Program-made: the position numbers and the translations under genes
Notes under the pieces: generated by a model
Seen by the model: the letters and a program-made list of their open reading frames with translations, nothing else
Databases searched by the model: none
What the model was told of the DNA's origin: nothing
Assembly: GCF_008329605.1 (NCBI RefSeq)
Contig: NZ_NPKO01000005.1
Coordinates: forward strand, 310,001 to 374,000
Source: Mycolicibacterium sp. P9-64
GTDB lineage: Bacteria > Actinomycetota > Actinomycetes > Mycobacteriales > Mycobacteriaceae
Reading direction: 5' to 3'
Length of the DNA: 64,000 nucleotides
Shown: positions 44,195 to 54,217 of the stretch, one piece after another
How the letters are laid out: the number at the start of each line of letters is the position of its first letter
Position numbering within the stretch: position 1 is the first letter of the stretch

Positions 44195-44875
44195 CTAGGC
44201 CTCGATCTCGCCGGCGATGCGCCGCTCGATGCTGGCCCTTGCGATGGCGGGCAGCACCACCAGACCGTCGAGCTCGTTGCGGGCCCTGGCGTAGGCGTTG
44301 CGGCGTTCGTCGTGGGTCGCGGACTCGTCGGAAGCCACACGGAGCAGCAGCTGCGCGCGTTCCAGCCGCTGCTGGCCCTCCGCCGAGAAGTCGCTGCGGC
44401 GTCTGCGGATCGCCTCCGCCTCGGCCACGTCGAACGCCGACGCGTAGTCGTGCACTGCATCGCGATAGTCGAGCTGGGTCGCGCGGTCTCCGATGGCGTC
44501 GTCGACGGTCGCAGGGCGCAGCAGATCGGCGCGGCTGCGGGACTTGTGGAACGCGACGGTGAGCGGCTGACGCATGTCGGTCATCATCGGGAAGTCGAGC
44601 AGCTTGGCGACGTCCATCTCGTAGTCCAGCCAGCGTGCATCGATGCGGTCGTGGTGCTCGAGGAGCTTGGTCAGCTCCCGTCGCGACGTGACCTCGTCGA
44701 CCTTCGCCCGGCCCGACGCCTGGGCGACCGCGATCTTGGTCTGCTGCTTGATTCGGTACTTCTCAAGCCTGCGCTCGGCGCGGCGCTCGTTGGCCGCCGC
44801 CACTGCCCTGACGGCGCCGCCGACCATCCCGCCGAGCGGAAAGATCAGCCACCAGTAGTGCACCCAGGAGCCCAC
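44195..44875 (-). CDS. Conserved hypothetical membrane-anchored coiled-coil protein
   Basis: This 226-residue protein has one N-terminal hydrophobic helix (MGSWVHYWWLIFPLGGMVGGAVRAV) and then a long, charged, largely helical region with many Glu/Arg/Ala (ERRAERRLEKYRIKQQTKIAVAQ and SAEGQQRLERAQLLLRVA). No catalytic motif is visible. I recognise it only as the kind of conserved mycobacterial protein of unknown function. A GTG start is used. It is convergent with the AmiC-like gene. Confidence 0.65.
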   Translation of the reverse strand: MGSWVHYWWLIFPLGGMVGGAVRAVAAANERRAERRLEKYRIKQQTKIAVAQASGRAKVDEVTSRRELTKLLEHHDRIDARWLDYEMDVAKLLDFPMMTDMRQPLTVAFHKSRSRADLLRPATVDDAIGDRATQLDYRDAVHDYASAFDVAEAEAIRRRRSDFSAEGQQRLERAQLLLRVASDESATHDERRNAYARARNELDGLVVLPAIARASIERRIAGEIEA

Positions 44876-44923
44876 CTCTTCCAGAGTGCCACTGCTTCGA
44901 GCTCGATCCCCGAATTTGGTGAT

Positions 44924-46411
44924 TCAGCGCGCAGCGAACGGGGTCAGCCCGATGTTGCGGTACCGGCGCAGCCGATCGGCCATCCGCGTCTGCGCGGGCT
45001 GAGCACGCAGCCGGTGCAGCTCGTAGGCGATGGTCGCCGACAGGCGTCCGGTGAACTCCACCGGAGTATCGGCCGCATCGGGATGCTCGGGGACGATCGC
45101 ATCCACGATCCCGTGGCGCATCAGATCCGCGGACCGAACACCTTGCGCCGCAGCCAGTTCCGGTGCGTGGTCGGTGTCGCGGTAGACGATCGCGCTGGCG
45201 CCCTCCGGCGGCAGCGGAGCGAGCCAGCCATGCAGAGCGGCGAGCACGCGGTCGGCGGGCACCATCGCCAGCGCGGGTCCGCCGCTGCCCTGCCCGAGCA
45301 GCACCGAGAGCGTTGGCGTGTCCAGCGTGACCAGCTCGGCAAGGCAACGAGCGATCTCCCCGGCGAGGCCGCCCTGCTCGGCCTCGGTCGAGAGTGCGGG
45401 GCCTGCGGTGTCGATGACGAGGACCAGCGGCAGACGAAGGCCGGCCGCCAGCGCCATGCCGCGACGGGCCTCCTGAAGGGCCCGCGGCCCCACCAGCCCG
45501 CCGACGACCCGTCGCTGGCCCACCACCACTGCGGGCTGGCCGCCGAACCGCGCGAGCGCCAGCACCGTGGTGGCCGCCTCGCCCTGCTCGGTTCCCGACA
45601 ACAGCACCCGATCGGTCGTTCCGTACTTCAGCAGATAGTCCACGCCGGGACGGTCCGGGCGGCGCGACGCCTCCACCGAGTCCCATGCCGGCACGTCGGG
45701 GACCGGTGCGACGTCCGGCGGCGACGGGGCAGCGCCCGGTGCGTCCGCCATCACCCTGAGCGCGCGGTCCAACGTGGAGCGCAGCGACTCCAGCGGCACG
45801 ACGCCGTCGATGACGCCGTGGCGGTGCAGGTTCTCGGCGGTCTGGACGCCCTTCGGGAAGGGCTCGCCGTAGAGGTGCTCGTAGACCCGCGGCCCGAGGA
45901 AGCCGATCAGCGCGCCGGGTTCGGCGGCGGTGACGTGTCCCAACGATCCCCACGAGGCGAACACCCCGCCGGTGGTGGGATGTCGCAGGTAGACCAGGTA
46001 CGGCAGGTGCGCCTGTTTGTGCAGTTCGACGGCGGCCGCGATCTTCACCATCTGCAGGAACGCGACGGTGCCCTCCTGCATGCGGGTCCCACCGGAGCTT
46101 GGCGACGCCACCAGCGGCAGCCCTTCGGCCGTCGCGCGTTCGATGGCCGCGGTGATGCGCTCCGCGGCGGCCACCCCGATCGAACCGGCAAGGAAGTCGA
46201 ACTCGCAGGCCACCACGGCGACCCGCCGCCCGAAGACCCGGCCTTCGCCGGTCAGCACCGATTCGTCGAAGCCCGTCGCTTCCCTCGCCTCGGCTAACTC
46301 TCGCCGGTATTCGGCGTCGGCATCGACCTCGAGGGGGGCACTGTCCCAGCTGGCGAACGACCCCTCGTCCAACACAGCCTCGCGGAGTGCGATGGCACCG
46401 ATCCGGCTCAC
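44924..46411 (-). CDS. accD3: Acyl-CoA carboxylase carboxyltransferase, AccD3 type
   Basis: This 495-residue protein is a fusion of beta-like (residues about 1-230) and alpha-like (about 260-490) carboxyltransferase halves, the same length as M. tuberculosis AccD3 (Rv0904c). Oxyanion-hole motifs are visible: PSSGGTRMQEG with GGVFASWGSLGH in the first half, and LVIDTAGPAL with GQGSGGPALAM in the second. It transfers carboxyl from biotin to an acyl-CoA. It is divergent from echA6 across 37 nt, as in M. tuberculosis. Confidence 0.92.
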   Translation of the reverse strand: MSRIGAIALREAVLDEGSFASWDSAPLEVDADAEYRRELAEAREATGFDESVLTGEGRVFGRRVAVVACEFDFLAGSIGVAAAERITAAIERATAEGLPLVASPSSGGTRMQEGTVAFLQMVKIAAAVELHKQAHLPYLVYLRHPTTGGVFASWGSLGHVTAAEPGALIGFLGPRVYEHLYGEPFPKGVQTAENLHRHGVIDGVVPLESLRSTLDRALRVMADAPGAAPSPPDVAPVPDVPAWDSVEASRRPDRPGVDYLLKYGTTDRVLLSGTEQGEAATTVLALARFGGQPAVVVGQRRVVGGLVGPRALQEARRGMALAAGLRLPLVLVIDTAGPALSTEAEQGGLAGEIARCLAELVTLDTPTLSVLLGQGSGGPALAMVPADRVLAALHGWLAPLPPEGASAIVYRDTDHAPELAAAQGVRSADLMRHGIVDAIVPEHPDAADTPVEFTGRLSATIAYELHRLRAQPAQTRMADRLRRYRNIGLTPFAAR

Positions 46412-46448
46412 GCAGCAAGGCTAACGGGCGCCTCGATAGGGTGGCCCC

Positions 46449-47180
46449 ATGATCGGAACTAGCCGCAATGGCAACGTACTGACCCTCGAGATGCAGCGGG
46501 AGGATCGCCGCAACGCGCTGAACTGCGAGCTCGTCGACTCCCTCCGGGAAGCGATCGAGCAAGCCGCCGACGACGTCCGCGCGATCGTCATCACCGGCGC
46601 CGGCAACGTGTTCAGCTCCGGTGCCGACCTGTCCGACGCGGCCGGCATGGCCGAGAAGCTGCCCGACAAGGCAAAGGCGCTGAACCTCGCCATCGACGTC
46701 GCGCCGATCCCCGTGATCGGCGCGATCAACGGTCCCGCGATTGGGGCGGGCGTCATTCTGGCGATGATCTGCGACCTGCGGGTCGTCGCCCCGGACGCCT
46801 ACTTTCAGTTCCCGGTCGCCAAATACGGTTTGGCGCTGGACAACTGGAGCATCCGTCGGCTGACGTCGCTCGTCGGTGCGGGCCGGGCCCGGGGCATGTT
46901 GATGGCCGCAGAACGGCTCACGGCCGATACCGCGCTGCAGACGGGCATGGCCAACCGGCTTGGCACCCTCGCCGATGCGCAGGCCTGGGCCGGCGAGATC
47001 GCCGGCTTCGCGCCGATAGCGCTGCAACACGCCAAACGGGTGCTCAACGACGACGGCGCCTACGAGGACCCGTGGCCCGCGCACCAGGAACTGTTCGAGA
47101 AGGCGTGGAGCAGCAAGGACGTCATCGAAGCGCAGGTCGCCCGCATCGAGAAGCGGCCACCGAACTTCCAGGGCGCCTAA
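46449..47180 (+). CDS. echA6: EchA6, enoyl-CoA hydratase-fold protein
   Basis: This 243-residue crotonase-fold protein is equal in length to Rv0905. It keeps the oxyanion-hole residues (FSSGADLSD and [18 protein letters not shown]), but the region that normally carries the second catalytic Glu reads [14 protein letters not shown], so hydratase activity is doubtful. In M. tuberculosis EchA6 lacks hydratase activity, binds acyl-CoA and works with MmpL3 and mycolic-acid synthesis. The stop is followed immediately by the next ATG. Confidence 0.92.
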   Translation: MIGTSRNGNVLTLEMQREDRRNALNCELVDSLREAIEQAADDVRAIVITGAGNVFSSGADLSDAAGMAEKLPDKAKALNLAIDVAPIPVIGAINGPAIGAGVILAMICDLRVVAPDAYFQFPVAKYGLALDNWSIRRLTSLVGAGRARGMLMAAERLTADTALQTGMANRLGTLADAQAWAGEIAGFAPIALQHAKRVLNDDGAYEDPWPAHQELFEKAWSSKDVIEAQVARIEKRPPNFQGA

Positions 47181-48290
47181 ATGTGGGGGCAGGCGGCTCG
47201 GCTGATCGGTGGCACGGCGGCCATCGCCGCCGGTGGCTGGGCGCTGCGTGCCGTGCAGGGCGCTCCTTCGGCGCTCGGCGCGCTGCCTGCCGAGATCGAC
47301 GCCGTCGCCAAGAACTCACCGAACTACAACGGCGGCGTCTTCAACAATCTCGAACCGTCATCGACGCTGAGCCTCACCCGCCAAGAGCAGTTCTTACTGG
47401 TCCGCGACATCGTCGGGGGCAACTCGCAGCAGTACCCGTCGAAGTCCGTCCCGGTCGTCATCCCCGCCCCAGATCTGCCAGCAGGTGATCTCGCCGTCAC
47501 CTGGTATGGCCACTCGTCGGCGGTCATCGAGATCGACGGCTACCGCGTGCTCGCGGACCCGGTGTGGAGCGATCGGTGCTCGCCGTCGCGGGCGCTCGGC
47601 CCGCATCGCCTGCACCCGGTGCCCACCCCGCTGGACGCGCTGCCCGCCATCGACGCCGTCATCATCAGCCACGACCACTACGACCACCTCGACGTCGACA
47701 CCATCAAGCAGCTGGCCCGTACCCAGCGGGCGGTGTTCTTCGTGCCGCTGGGCATCGGTGCGCATCTGCGGGCGTGGCACATCCCCGACGATCGCATCGT
47801 CGAGCTGGACTGGAACGAGAGTGCGCAACTCGGCGAGCTCACCGTGGTTTGCACACCCGCCAGGCACTTCTCCGGGCGGTTCCTCACCCGCAACGTCACG
47901 CTGTGGTCGTCGTGGGCGCTCATCGGACCCCAGCATCGGGCCTTCTTCGGCGGTGACACCGGATATACCAAGAGCTTCCCCGACATCGGCGCCGACCACG
48001 GACCGTTCGACCTCACGCTGATGCCCGTCGGGGCGTACCACCCCGGCTGGCCGGACATCCACATGAATCCCGAGGACGCCGTCCGCGCGCACCGTGACGT
48101 CACCGACTCCGGGCTGCTGGTGCCGATCCACTGGGGTACTTTCCGGCTGGCGCCGCACCCGTGGTCGGAACCGGTGGAACGCACCCTCGCGGCCGCCGAC
48201 GCCGAGGGTGTCAGGGTCGCGGTTCCCCGGCCAGGTCAGCGCGTCGAAGCCGGACCGACCTCCGCGTTGGACCCGTGGTGGAGGTCGTAA
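47181..48290 (+). CDS. UlaG/NAPE-PLD-like metallo-beta-lactamase-fold hydrolase (Rv0906-like)
   Basis: This 369-residue protein has the HxHxDH zinc motif as ISHDHYDHLD, further ligands in CTPARHFSGR and FFGGDTGY, and a C-terminal HWGTFRL. This combination is typical of the UlaG/NAPE-hydrolysing phospholipase D group. The N-terminus has a hydrophobic, Ala/Gly-rich helix (about residues 5-25) that may anchor it in the membrane. It is co-transcribed with echA6 with no gap. A lipid-like phosphodiester substrate is plausible. Confidence 0.85.
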   Translation: MWGQAARLIGGTAAIAAGGWALRAVQGAPSALGALPAEIDAVAKNSPNYNGGVFNNLEPSSTLSLTRQEQFLLVRDIVGGNSQQYPSKSVPVVIPAPDLPAGDLAVTWYGHSSAVIEIDGYRVLADPVWSDRCSPSRALGPHRLHPVPTPLDALPAIDAVIISHDHYDHLDVDTIKQLARTQRAVFFVPLGIGAHLRAWHIPDDRIVELDWNESAQLGELTVVCTPARHFSGRFLTRNVTLWSSWALIGPQHRAFFGGDTGYTKSFPDIGADHGPFDLTLMPVGAYHPGWPDIHMNPEDAVRAHRDVTDSGLLVPIHWGTFRLAPHPWSEPVERTLAAADAEGVRVAVPRPGQRVEAGPTSALDPWWRS

Positions 48291-48307
48291 CCGACTAGCG
48301 TGCTGGT

Positions 48308-49912
48308 GTGCGCCTCCCCCCGAAGTCTCGCCTGGTGATCGCGGCGCTTGCCGCGCTGGTCCTCCTCATCGGGTGTGGTACGCCATCCGAGAAGGCCCAA
48401 CCGTCCAGCCCGCCATCGTTGTCCGACGTGCTTCCGCCGTTGGTGCCTGCGATGCCGCTGCCGGACAACGCCGTCGACAACGCAGTCGCGAAGCTCGACG
48501 GCCTTGCCCAGGATCTGATGACCAAGACCGGCATCCCCGGCATGGCGGTTGCGGTGGTACACGGCGGAAAGACCGTGTACGCGAAGGGGTTCGGGGTCAA
48601 GGACGTCCGCAACGGCAGTCGGGAGAAAGACCCGAGCAACGCAGTCGACCCCGATACGGTGTTCCAGCTGGCGTCGTTGTCGAAACCGCTCGGAGCGACG
48701 GTGGTCGCTCATCAGGTGGGGGTCAACGCCATCGGCTGGGACACCCCGATCGTCGACAAGCTGCCGTGGTTCGCTCTCTCCGATCCGGCGGTGACCAGGA
48801 TGGTGACGGTCGGCGACATGTACTCCCACCGGTCCGGCCTGCCCGACCATGCGGGCGATCTGCTCGAGGAGCTCGGGTATGACCGGCGCTACGTCCTCGA
48901 GCACCTGCGCCAGCTACCGCTCGCAGAATTCCGGACGTCCTACGCATACACCAACTTCGGCCTCACCGCTGGCGCGGAGGCGGTGGCCGTCGGTGCGGGC
49001 AAGTCGTGGGAGGACCTCAGCCAGGACGTGCTGTACCGACCGCTGGGCATGACGTCGACGAGCTCGCGGTTCGACGAGTACCTGGCCCGGCGCAACCGCG
49101 CAGTCGGACACATCCACGTCGACGGCGGCTACCACCCGAACTACCTCCGCGACCCGCAGCCGGAGGCGCCGGCGGGCGGAGTCAGCAGCTCGGTCAACGA
49201 CGTCACCCATTGGCTGAACATGGTGCTGGCCAACGGAAGCTACGACGGCAGGCAGATCGTCGACGCCAAGGCGCTGCTACCCGCAGTGACCCCGCAGATC
49301 GTCTCCAGCCCGGCCAGCGAACCCGCGATGCGATCGGGCTTCTACGGGTACGGGTTCAACGTCGGCACCACGTCGGGTGCGCGGATGCAACTCAGCCACT
49401 CCGGGGCCTTCGAGCTCGGCGCGGGGACCAACATCCTCATCCTGCCGTCTGCCGACGTCGCGATCGTCGCGCTCACCAATGCCACACCCACCGGAGTGCC
49501 AGAGGCGCTCACCGCGCAATTCGCCGATCTGGTGCAGTTCGGCGAGGTCCGCGAGGACTGGTTCCCCCTCTACAACGACGCCTTCAAGAAGATGGAGGCG
49601 CCGTTCGGCTCGCTAGTCGGCAAGCAGGCGCCCGCCAGCCCCGCACCCGCTGCGCCGCTGGCGAGCTATGTCGGCAGCTACGACAACCCGTACTGGGGTC
49701 CGGCCCGGATCGACGAGAAGGATGGCGTACTGACGCTGTCGCTCGGCCCGAAATTCCGCGTTCCGCTGCAGCATTGGGACGGCAACGTGTTCACCTTTTC
49801 GTTCGTCACCGAGAATGCACCGCCGGGCACCATCTCCAAGGCCACGTTCGACGGCGGCAAACTGACGCTGGAGTACTACGACCAGGACGGCACCGGGTTG
49901 TTCACCAAATGA
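48308..49912 (+). CDS. Beta-lactamase-family (class C/PBP4*) lipoprotein, Rv0907-like
   Basis: This 534-residue protein has a signal peptide ending in a lipobox, LVLLIGC (Cys about residue 24), so it is predicted to be a cell-envelope lipoprotein. Catalytic motifs of serine beta-lactamase/esterase enzymes follow: SLSK (Ser-x-x-Lys), YTN in [10 protein letters not shown], and HSG in [12 protein letters not shown]-terminal DUF3471-like domain (about residues 430-530) follows. It likely hydrolyses a peptide or ester in the envelope. The stop overlaps the ctpE start. Confidence 0.88.
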   Translation: MRLPPKSRLVIAALAALVLLIGCGTPSEKAQPSSPPSLSDVLPPLVPAMPLPDNAVDNAVAKLDGLAQDLMTKTGIPGMAVAVVHGGKTVYAKGFGVKDVRNGSREKDPSNAVDPDTVFQLASLSKPLGATVVAHQVGVNAIGWDTPIVDKLPWFALSDPAVTRMVTVGDMYSHRSGLPDHAGDLLEELGYDRRYVLEHLRQLPLAEFRTSYAYTNFGLTAGAEAVAVGAGKSWEDLSQDVLYRPLGMTSTSSRFDEYLARRNRAVGHIHVDGGYHPNYLRDPQPEAPAGGVSSSVNDVTHWLNMVLANGSYDGRQIVDAKALLPAVTPQIVSSPASEPAMRSGFYGYGFNVGTTSGARMQLSHSGAFELGAGTNILILPSADVAIVALTNATPTGVPEALTAQFADLVQFGEVREDWFPLYNDAFKKMEAPFGSLVGKQAPASPAPAAPLASYVGSYDNPYWGPARIDEKDGVLTLSLGPKFRVPLQHWDGNVFTFSFVTENAPPGTISKATFDGGKLTLEYYDQDGTGLFTK

Positions 49913-52299
49913 CGACGGCCACCAGCACCGCGGGGCTGACGGATGCCGAGGTCGCCCAGCGCGTCGCCGATGGCAAGACCAACGACGTGCCTGCGCGGGC
50001 GGCACGAAGTGTCTCGGAGATCGTGCGCGCCAACGTCTTCACGCGCATCAACGCGATCCTCGGGGTGCTGTTCCTCATCGTGCTGGCCACCGGGTCGCTC
50101 ATCAACGGCCTGTTCGGGCTGCTGATCGTCGCCAACAGCGCAATCGGCATCATCCAGGAGCTGCGGGCCAAGCAGACCCTCGACAAGCTGGCCATCGTCG
50201 GTCAGGCGAAACCCATGGTGCGCAGACGATCTGGCACCGCGGCGAGGCTGCCCAACGAAGTGGTGCTCGACGACGTCATCGAGCTGGGGCCCGGCGATCA
50301 GATCATCGTGGACGGCGACCTCATCGAGGAGGCCAACCTCGAGGTCGACGAGTCGCTGCTCACCGGTGAGGCCGACCCGATCGACAAGGACATCGGCGAC
50401 AAGATCATGTCGGGCAGCTTCGTCGTCGCGGGCAGCGGCGCCTACCGCGCCACGAGGGTCGGCCGGGAGGCCTACGCCGCCAAACTCGCCGAGGAGGCCA
50501 GCAAGTTCACGTTGGTGAAATCCGAACTGCGCAGCGGGATCAACAAGATCCTGCAGTTCATCACCTACCTGTTGGTGCCAGCCGGGCTGCTGACCATCTA
50601 CACCCAGCTGTTCACCACCGACGCGGGCTGGCGGGAATCGGTGCTGCGCATGGTCGGAGCCTTGGTGCCGATGGTGCCGGAGGGCCTGGTGTTGATGACG
50701 TCGATCGCGTTCGCCGTCGGCGTGATTCGGCTCGGCAGGCGGCAGTGCCTGGTGCAGGAGCTGCCCGCCATCGAGGGGCTGGCCCGCGTCGACGTGGTGT
50801 GCGCCGACAAGACGGGCACGCTCACTGAAAACGGGATGAGGGTCAGCGATCTCAAGAAGCTGACCACCGACGACGCCGGGAACGTGCTCGCTCAGCTCGC
50901 CGCCGATGACGAGCGGCCGAATGCCAGCATGGCTGCCATCGGTGAGGCGTACGGCACGCCGCCTGGCTGGACCGTCACGGCGAAGGCGCCGTTCAAGTCG
51001 GCGACCAAGTGGAGCGGTGCGTCCTACGGCGACCACGGGAACTGGGTGATCGGCGCTCCCGACGTCCTACTCGACCCGGCGTCGCCGCAAGCCGAGCAGG
51101 CCGAACGCATCGGTGCGCTAGGCCTGCGGGTGCTGCTGCTCGCGTCGTCCGACGTCGCCGTCGACGGATCCGATGCACCCGGTGAGATCACGCCGGTCGC
51201 GCTGGTGGTGCTCGAGCAGCGGGTCCGCCCCGACGCCCGAGACACGTTGGACTACTTCGCATCCCAGAATGTCACCGTCAAGGTGATCTCCGGCGACAAC
51301 GCCGTGTCGGTCGGTGCCGTGGCGGGCATACTCGGCCTGCACGGCGAGACGATGGACGCACGCAACCTGCCCGCAGGACCCGACGAGCTCGCCAGCACGC
51401 TGGAGGAGTACACCACCTTCGGCCGGGTGCGACCGGACCAGAAGCGGGCCATGGTGCACGCGCTGCAGTCCCGTGGACATACGGTCGCGATGACGGGCGA
51501 CGGCGTCAACGACGTGCTGGCGCTCAAGGATGCCGACATCGGCGTGGCGATGGGCTCTGGCAGCTCGGCGTCGCGTGCGGTCGCCCAGATCGTATTGCTG
51601 GACAACAAGTTCGCCACCCTGCCCTACGTCGTCGGCGAGGGCAGACGTGTCATCGGCAACATCGAGCGCGTCTCCAACCTCTTTCTCACCAAGACCGTCT
51701 ACTCGGTGCTTCTCGCCATGCTGGTCGGTCTTGCCGGGTTGTCGTCGAAGCTGTTCGGCACCGACCCATTGCTCTTCCCGTTCCAGCCCATCCACGTCAC
51801 GATCGCCGCCTGGTTCACGATTGGCATCCCCGCGTTCGTGCTGTCGCTGGCACCCAACAAGGAGCGCGCCCACTCCGGTTTCGTGCGCCGGGTGATGACC
51901 TCGGCGCTGCCGTCCGGGCTCGTCGTGGGCATCGCCACGTTCGCCTCCTACCTGCTGGCCTACCAGGGCCGGGCAGCGACGGAGACCGAGCAGACTCAGG
52001 CGTCGACGGCGGCTCTCATCACGCTGCTGGTGGGCGCGCTGTGGGTACTCGCGGTGGTGGCCAGGCCGTACGAGTGGTGGCGGATCGGGCTCGTCGCGGT
52101 ATCGGCGCTTGCCTACGTGGTGATCTTCTCGTTGCCGTTCGCGCGCAAGCAGTTCATGCTCGATCCGTCCAACGCGGCGCTGACGGCGATGGCGCTGGGA
52201 CTCGGCATCGTCGCCGCGGGGCTGATTGAGGTCATTTGGTGGGTGCAGGGCGCAGTGCTGGGCGAGCGCCGCCGGTTGTGGCGGTCAGCCTCGGATTGA
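49909..52299 (+). CDS. ctpE: P-type ATPase CtpE (cation transporter)
   Basis: This 796-residue P-type ATPase has the actuator TGEADP, the phosphorylation motif [11 protein letters not shown] and the hinge [18 protein letters not shown]. About eight to ten transmembrane helices are visible, including [12 protein letters not shown] around helix 4. Relatives in M. smegmatis have been linked to calcium uptake. The ATG at 49909 overlaps the preceding stop. Order and length match Rv0908. Confidence 0.93.
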   Translation: MTTATSTAGLTDAEVAQRVADGKTNDVPARAARSVSEIVRANVFTRINAILGVLFLIVLATGSLINGLFGLLIVANSAIGIIQELRAKQTLDKLAIVGQAKPMVRRRSGTAARLPNEVVLDDVIELGPGDQIIVDGDLIEEANLEVDESLLTGEADPIDKDIGDKIMSGSFVVAGSGAYRATRVGREAYAAKLAEEASKFTLVKSELRSGINKILQFITYLLVPAGLLTIYTQLFTTDAGWRESVLRMVGALVPMVPEGLVLMTSIAFAVGVIRLGRRQCLVQELPAIEGLARVDVVCADKTGTLTENGMRVSDLKKLTTDDAGNVLAQLAADDERPNASMAAIGEAYGTPPGWTVTAKAPFKSATKWSGASYGDHGNWVIGAPDVLLDPASPQAEQAERIGALGLRVLLLASSDVAVDGSDAPGEITPVALVVLEQRVRPDARDTLDYFASQNVTVKVISGDNAVSVGAVAGILGLHGETMDARNLPAGPDELASTLEEYTTFGRVRPDQKRAMVHALQSRGHTVAMTGDGVNDVLALKDADIGVAMGSGSSASRAVAQIVLLDNKFATLPYVVGEGRRVIGNIERVSNLFLTKTVYSVLLAMLVGLAGLSSKLFGTDPLLFPFQPIHVTIAAWFTIGIPAFVLSLAPNKERAHSGFVRRVMTSALPSGLVVGIATFASYLLAYQGRAATETEQTQASTAALITLLVGALWVLAVVARPYEWWRIGLVAVSALAYVVIFSLPFARKQFMLDPSNAALTAMALGLGIVAAGLIEVIWWVQGAVLGERRRLWRSASD

Positions 52300-52323
52300 A
52301 AGAATGCTTGTATCGCTGACAGA

Positions 52324-52329
52324 TAGGGT
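52324..52329 (+). promoter_or_regulatory. Candidate -10 box of a leaderless transcript for the Rv0909-like gene
   Basis: TAGGGT fits the mycobacterial TANNNT -10 consensus and ends 7 nt before the ATG at 52337, which would place transcription start on or next to the start codon. No Shine-Dalgarno is present. Confidence 0.4.
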
Positions 52330-52336
52330 GGGGAAC

Positions 52337-52558
52337 ATGGGATTTCTTGACAAGGTAAAAGACCTGGTGTCGAAAAACGCCGACAAGGTAGACACCGCGA
52401 TCGAGAAGGCCGGCGACATCGTCGACCAGAAGACGCAGGGCAAGTACGCGGGCGCCGTCGACAAGGTGCAGGAGGCTGCGAAGAAGGCCGTGGATGGAAC
52501 CCAGGACGGGAACCAGGAGCAGCCGCCGCAGACCCCGCCGCAGGCCCCCACGTCCTAG
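52337..52558 (+). CDS. Rv0909-type small antitoxin-like protein
   Basis: This 73-residue, charged, helical protein (MGFLDKVKDLVSKNADKVDTA, KAGDIVDQKTQGKYAGAVDKVQEAAKKAV) has a Pro/Gln tail. The repeated K-V-Q/A pattern is typical of Rv0909 and similar mycobacterial proteins. In M. tuberculosis Rv0909 and Rv0910 have been described as a toxin-antitoxin pair. The partner gene begins 1 nt after the stop. Confidence 0.8.
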   Translation: MGFLDKVKDLVSKNADKVDTAIEKAGDIVDQKTQGKYAGAVDKVQEAAKKAVDGTQDGNQEQPPQTPPQAPTS

Positions 52559-52559
52559 G

Positions 52560-53000
52560 GTGGCCAAGCTTTCGGTGTCGGTCGACGTCCCGCTGCCGCC
52601 CGAGCAGGCGTGGGCGGCAGCATCCGACCTGTCGCGCTACAGGGAGTGGCTGAGCATCCATCGGGTGTGGCGCTCCACGTTGCCAGAAACGCTGGAGAAG
52701 GGCACCCAGCTCGAGTCGATCGTCGAAGTCAAGAGCATGGTCAACCGGATCAGGTGGACGATCGTCAACTACAAGCCACCCGAGGCCATGACGCTCAACG
52801 GCGATGGCCGGGGCGGCGTCAAGGTCAAGCTGATCGCGAAGATCAGGCCCCTTGAGCATGATCCGGGGACGTCGACGGTGCAGTTCGACCTACACCTCGG
52901 TGGTCCAGCGCTCTTCGGTCCGATCGGCATGGTCGTCGCGGGTGCGCTCAAGGGCGACATCCACGAATCGCTGAACAAGTTCAAGACCGTCTTCGCGTGA
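52560..53000 (+). CDS. SRPBCC-fold protein, Rv0910-type toxin
   Basis: This 146-residue START/SRPBCC-fold protein begins MAKLSVSVDVPLPPEQAWAAASDLSRYREWLSIHRVWR, with LGGPALFGPIGMVVAGALKGDI near the end. Length and context match Rv0910, reported as the toxin partner of Rv0909, though the fold also suits lipid binding. A GTG start at 52560 places it directly after the antitoxin-like gene. Its last 4 nt overlap the methyltransferase start. Confidence 0.82.
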   Translation: MAKLSVSVDVPLPPEQAWAAASDLSRYREWLSIHRVWRSTLPETLEKGTQLESIVEVKSMVNRIRWTIVNYKPPEAMTLNGDGRGGVKVKLIAKIRPLEHDPGTSTVQFDLHLGGPALFGPIGMVVAGALKGDIHESLNKFKTVFA

Positions 53001-54217
53001 ACGCCGCCGGCCGATTGGCGAACCTGGTCCGCGACGGGGCCGGGATCGACCTGCCGGTCCGGTTGCGCGCCTGGGACGGCAGCGAGGCGGGCCCGCTCGA
53101 CGGGCCGGTGCTGGTCGTTCGCAATCGCCGCGCGCTGCGCAGGTTGTTGTGGGCGCCGGGCGAAATGGGTTTGGCGCGTGCGTATGTCACCGGCGACATC
53201 GACGTCGTCGGTGACATCGCCGACGGCCTACGACGGGTGAGGGCCATGTCGGCCGAGTCGGGACTACCGACGTCGACCAGCCTTGCTGACAGGGTTCGCG
53301 CGGTACTGGGCGCAACGCGGCTCGGTGCCGTCGGCCTACCGCCGAAGCCGCCGGCGTCGGAGGCGCGGCTGTCCGGCAGGCTGCACACCCGCAAGCGGGA
53401 CCGCGCCGCGATTGCGCATCACTACGACCTCTCCAACGACTTCTATCGGCTGCTGCTCGACGAACACATGGCGTACTCGTCGGCGTACTTCACCCACGAT
53501 GGCCAGTCTCTCCACGATGCCCAGACCGCCAAGCTCGACTTGATCTGCCGCAAGCTGGAATTGAGGAAGGGCCAACGGCTGCTCGACGTCGGCTGCGGAT
53601 GGGGTTCGTTGATCCTCTACGCCGCACGCAACTACGGCGTGCGCGCCACCGGCATCACGCTGTCGGCCGAGCAACGCGCGTTCATCGCCGACCGGGTAGA
53701 ACGGTTCGGCCTCTCGGACCTGATCGACGTGCGTCTGCAGCACTACCGCGAGTTCGCCGACCCACCAGCATCATTCGACGCCGTGAGCTCGATCGAGATG
53801 GGCGAGCACGTCGGCGAGGAGCACTACCCGGCCTACGTCGGCGTGATGAACTCCGCGCTCAAGCCCGGCGGAAAGCTACTGCTGCAACAGATGTCGCGCA
53901 GGGCGGACGCGGCGCCGGGCGGCGGCCCGTTCATCGAGTCCTACATCGCGCCCGACTTGCACATGCGGCCGCTGTGGCAGACCATCCGCTTCCTCGAGTC
54001 CGGCGGATTCGAGATCCGCGGCGTCGAGGCCATGCGCGAGCACTACGTCACCACCGTCGATCGCTGGCTCGACACGTTCGAGGAGCATTACGACCAGTTC
54101 GTCGCGCTGCAGGGCGAGGAGGTCGCCAGGGTGTGGCGGCTCTACCTGGTCGGCGGTCGGCTTGCGTTCGAGCAGGGCCGCATGGGCGTCGATCAGATCG
54201 TGGGGAGCAAGCAATGA
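52997..54217 (+). CDS. Cyclopropane-fatty-acid-synthase-family methyltransferase
   Basis: This 406-residue SAM-dependent enzyme has an N-terminal CFA-type region with HHYDLSNDFYRLLLDEHMAYSSAYF, the SAM motif LLDVGCGWGSLILYAARNYGVRATG and the acidic motif SIEMGEHVGEEHYPAY. These belong to the cyclopropane/10-methyl fatty acid group (CFA, UfaA1). It should modify unsaturated acyl chains of membrane lipids. A GTG start overlaps the preceding stop (GTGA). M. tuberculosis has no such gene at this place, so it is an insertion in an otherwise conserved row. Confidence 0.87.
   Translation: MNAAGRLANLVRDGAGIDLPVRLRAWDGSEAGPLDGPVLVVRNRRALRRLLWAPGEMGLARAYVTGDIDVVGDIADGLRRVRAMSAESGLPTSTSLADRVRAVLGATRLGAVGLPPKPPASEARLSGRLHTRKRDRAAIAHHYDLSNDFYRLLLDEHMAYSSAYFTHDGQSLHDAQTAKLDLICRKLELRKGQRLLDVGCGWGSLILYAARNYGVRATGITLSAEQRAFIADRVERFGLSDLIDVRLQHYREFADPPASFDAVSSIEMGEHVGEEHYPAYVGVMNSALKPGGKLLLQQMSRRADAAPGGGPFIESYIAPDLHMRPLWQTIRFLESGGFEIRGVEAMREHYVTTVDRWLDTFEEHYDQFVALQGEEVARVWRLYLVGGRLAFEQGRMGVDQIVGSKQ

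Noticed and set aside
44312..46297. 661-codon open frame on the plus strand
   Set aside because: It is antisense to accD3 and the hypothetical gene before it; the composition is Arg/Gln/His-rich with no recognisable fold, while the minus-strand product has full carboxyltransferase motifs.
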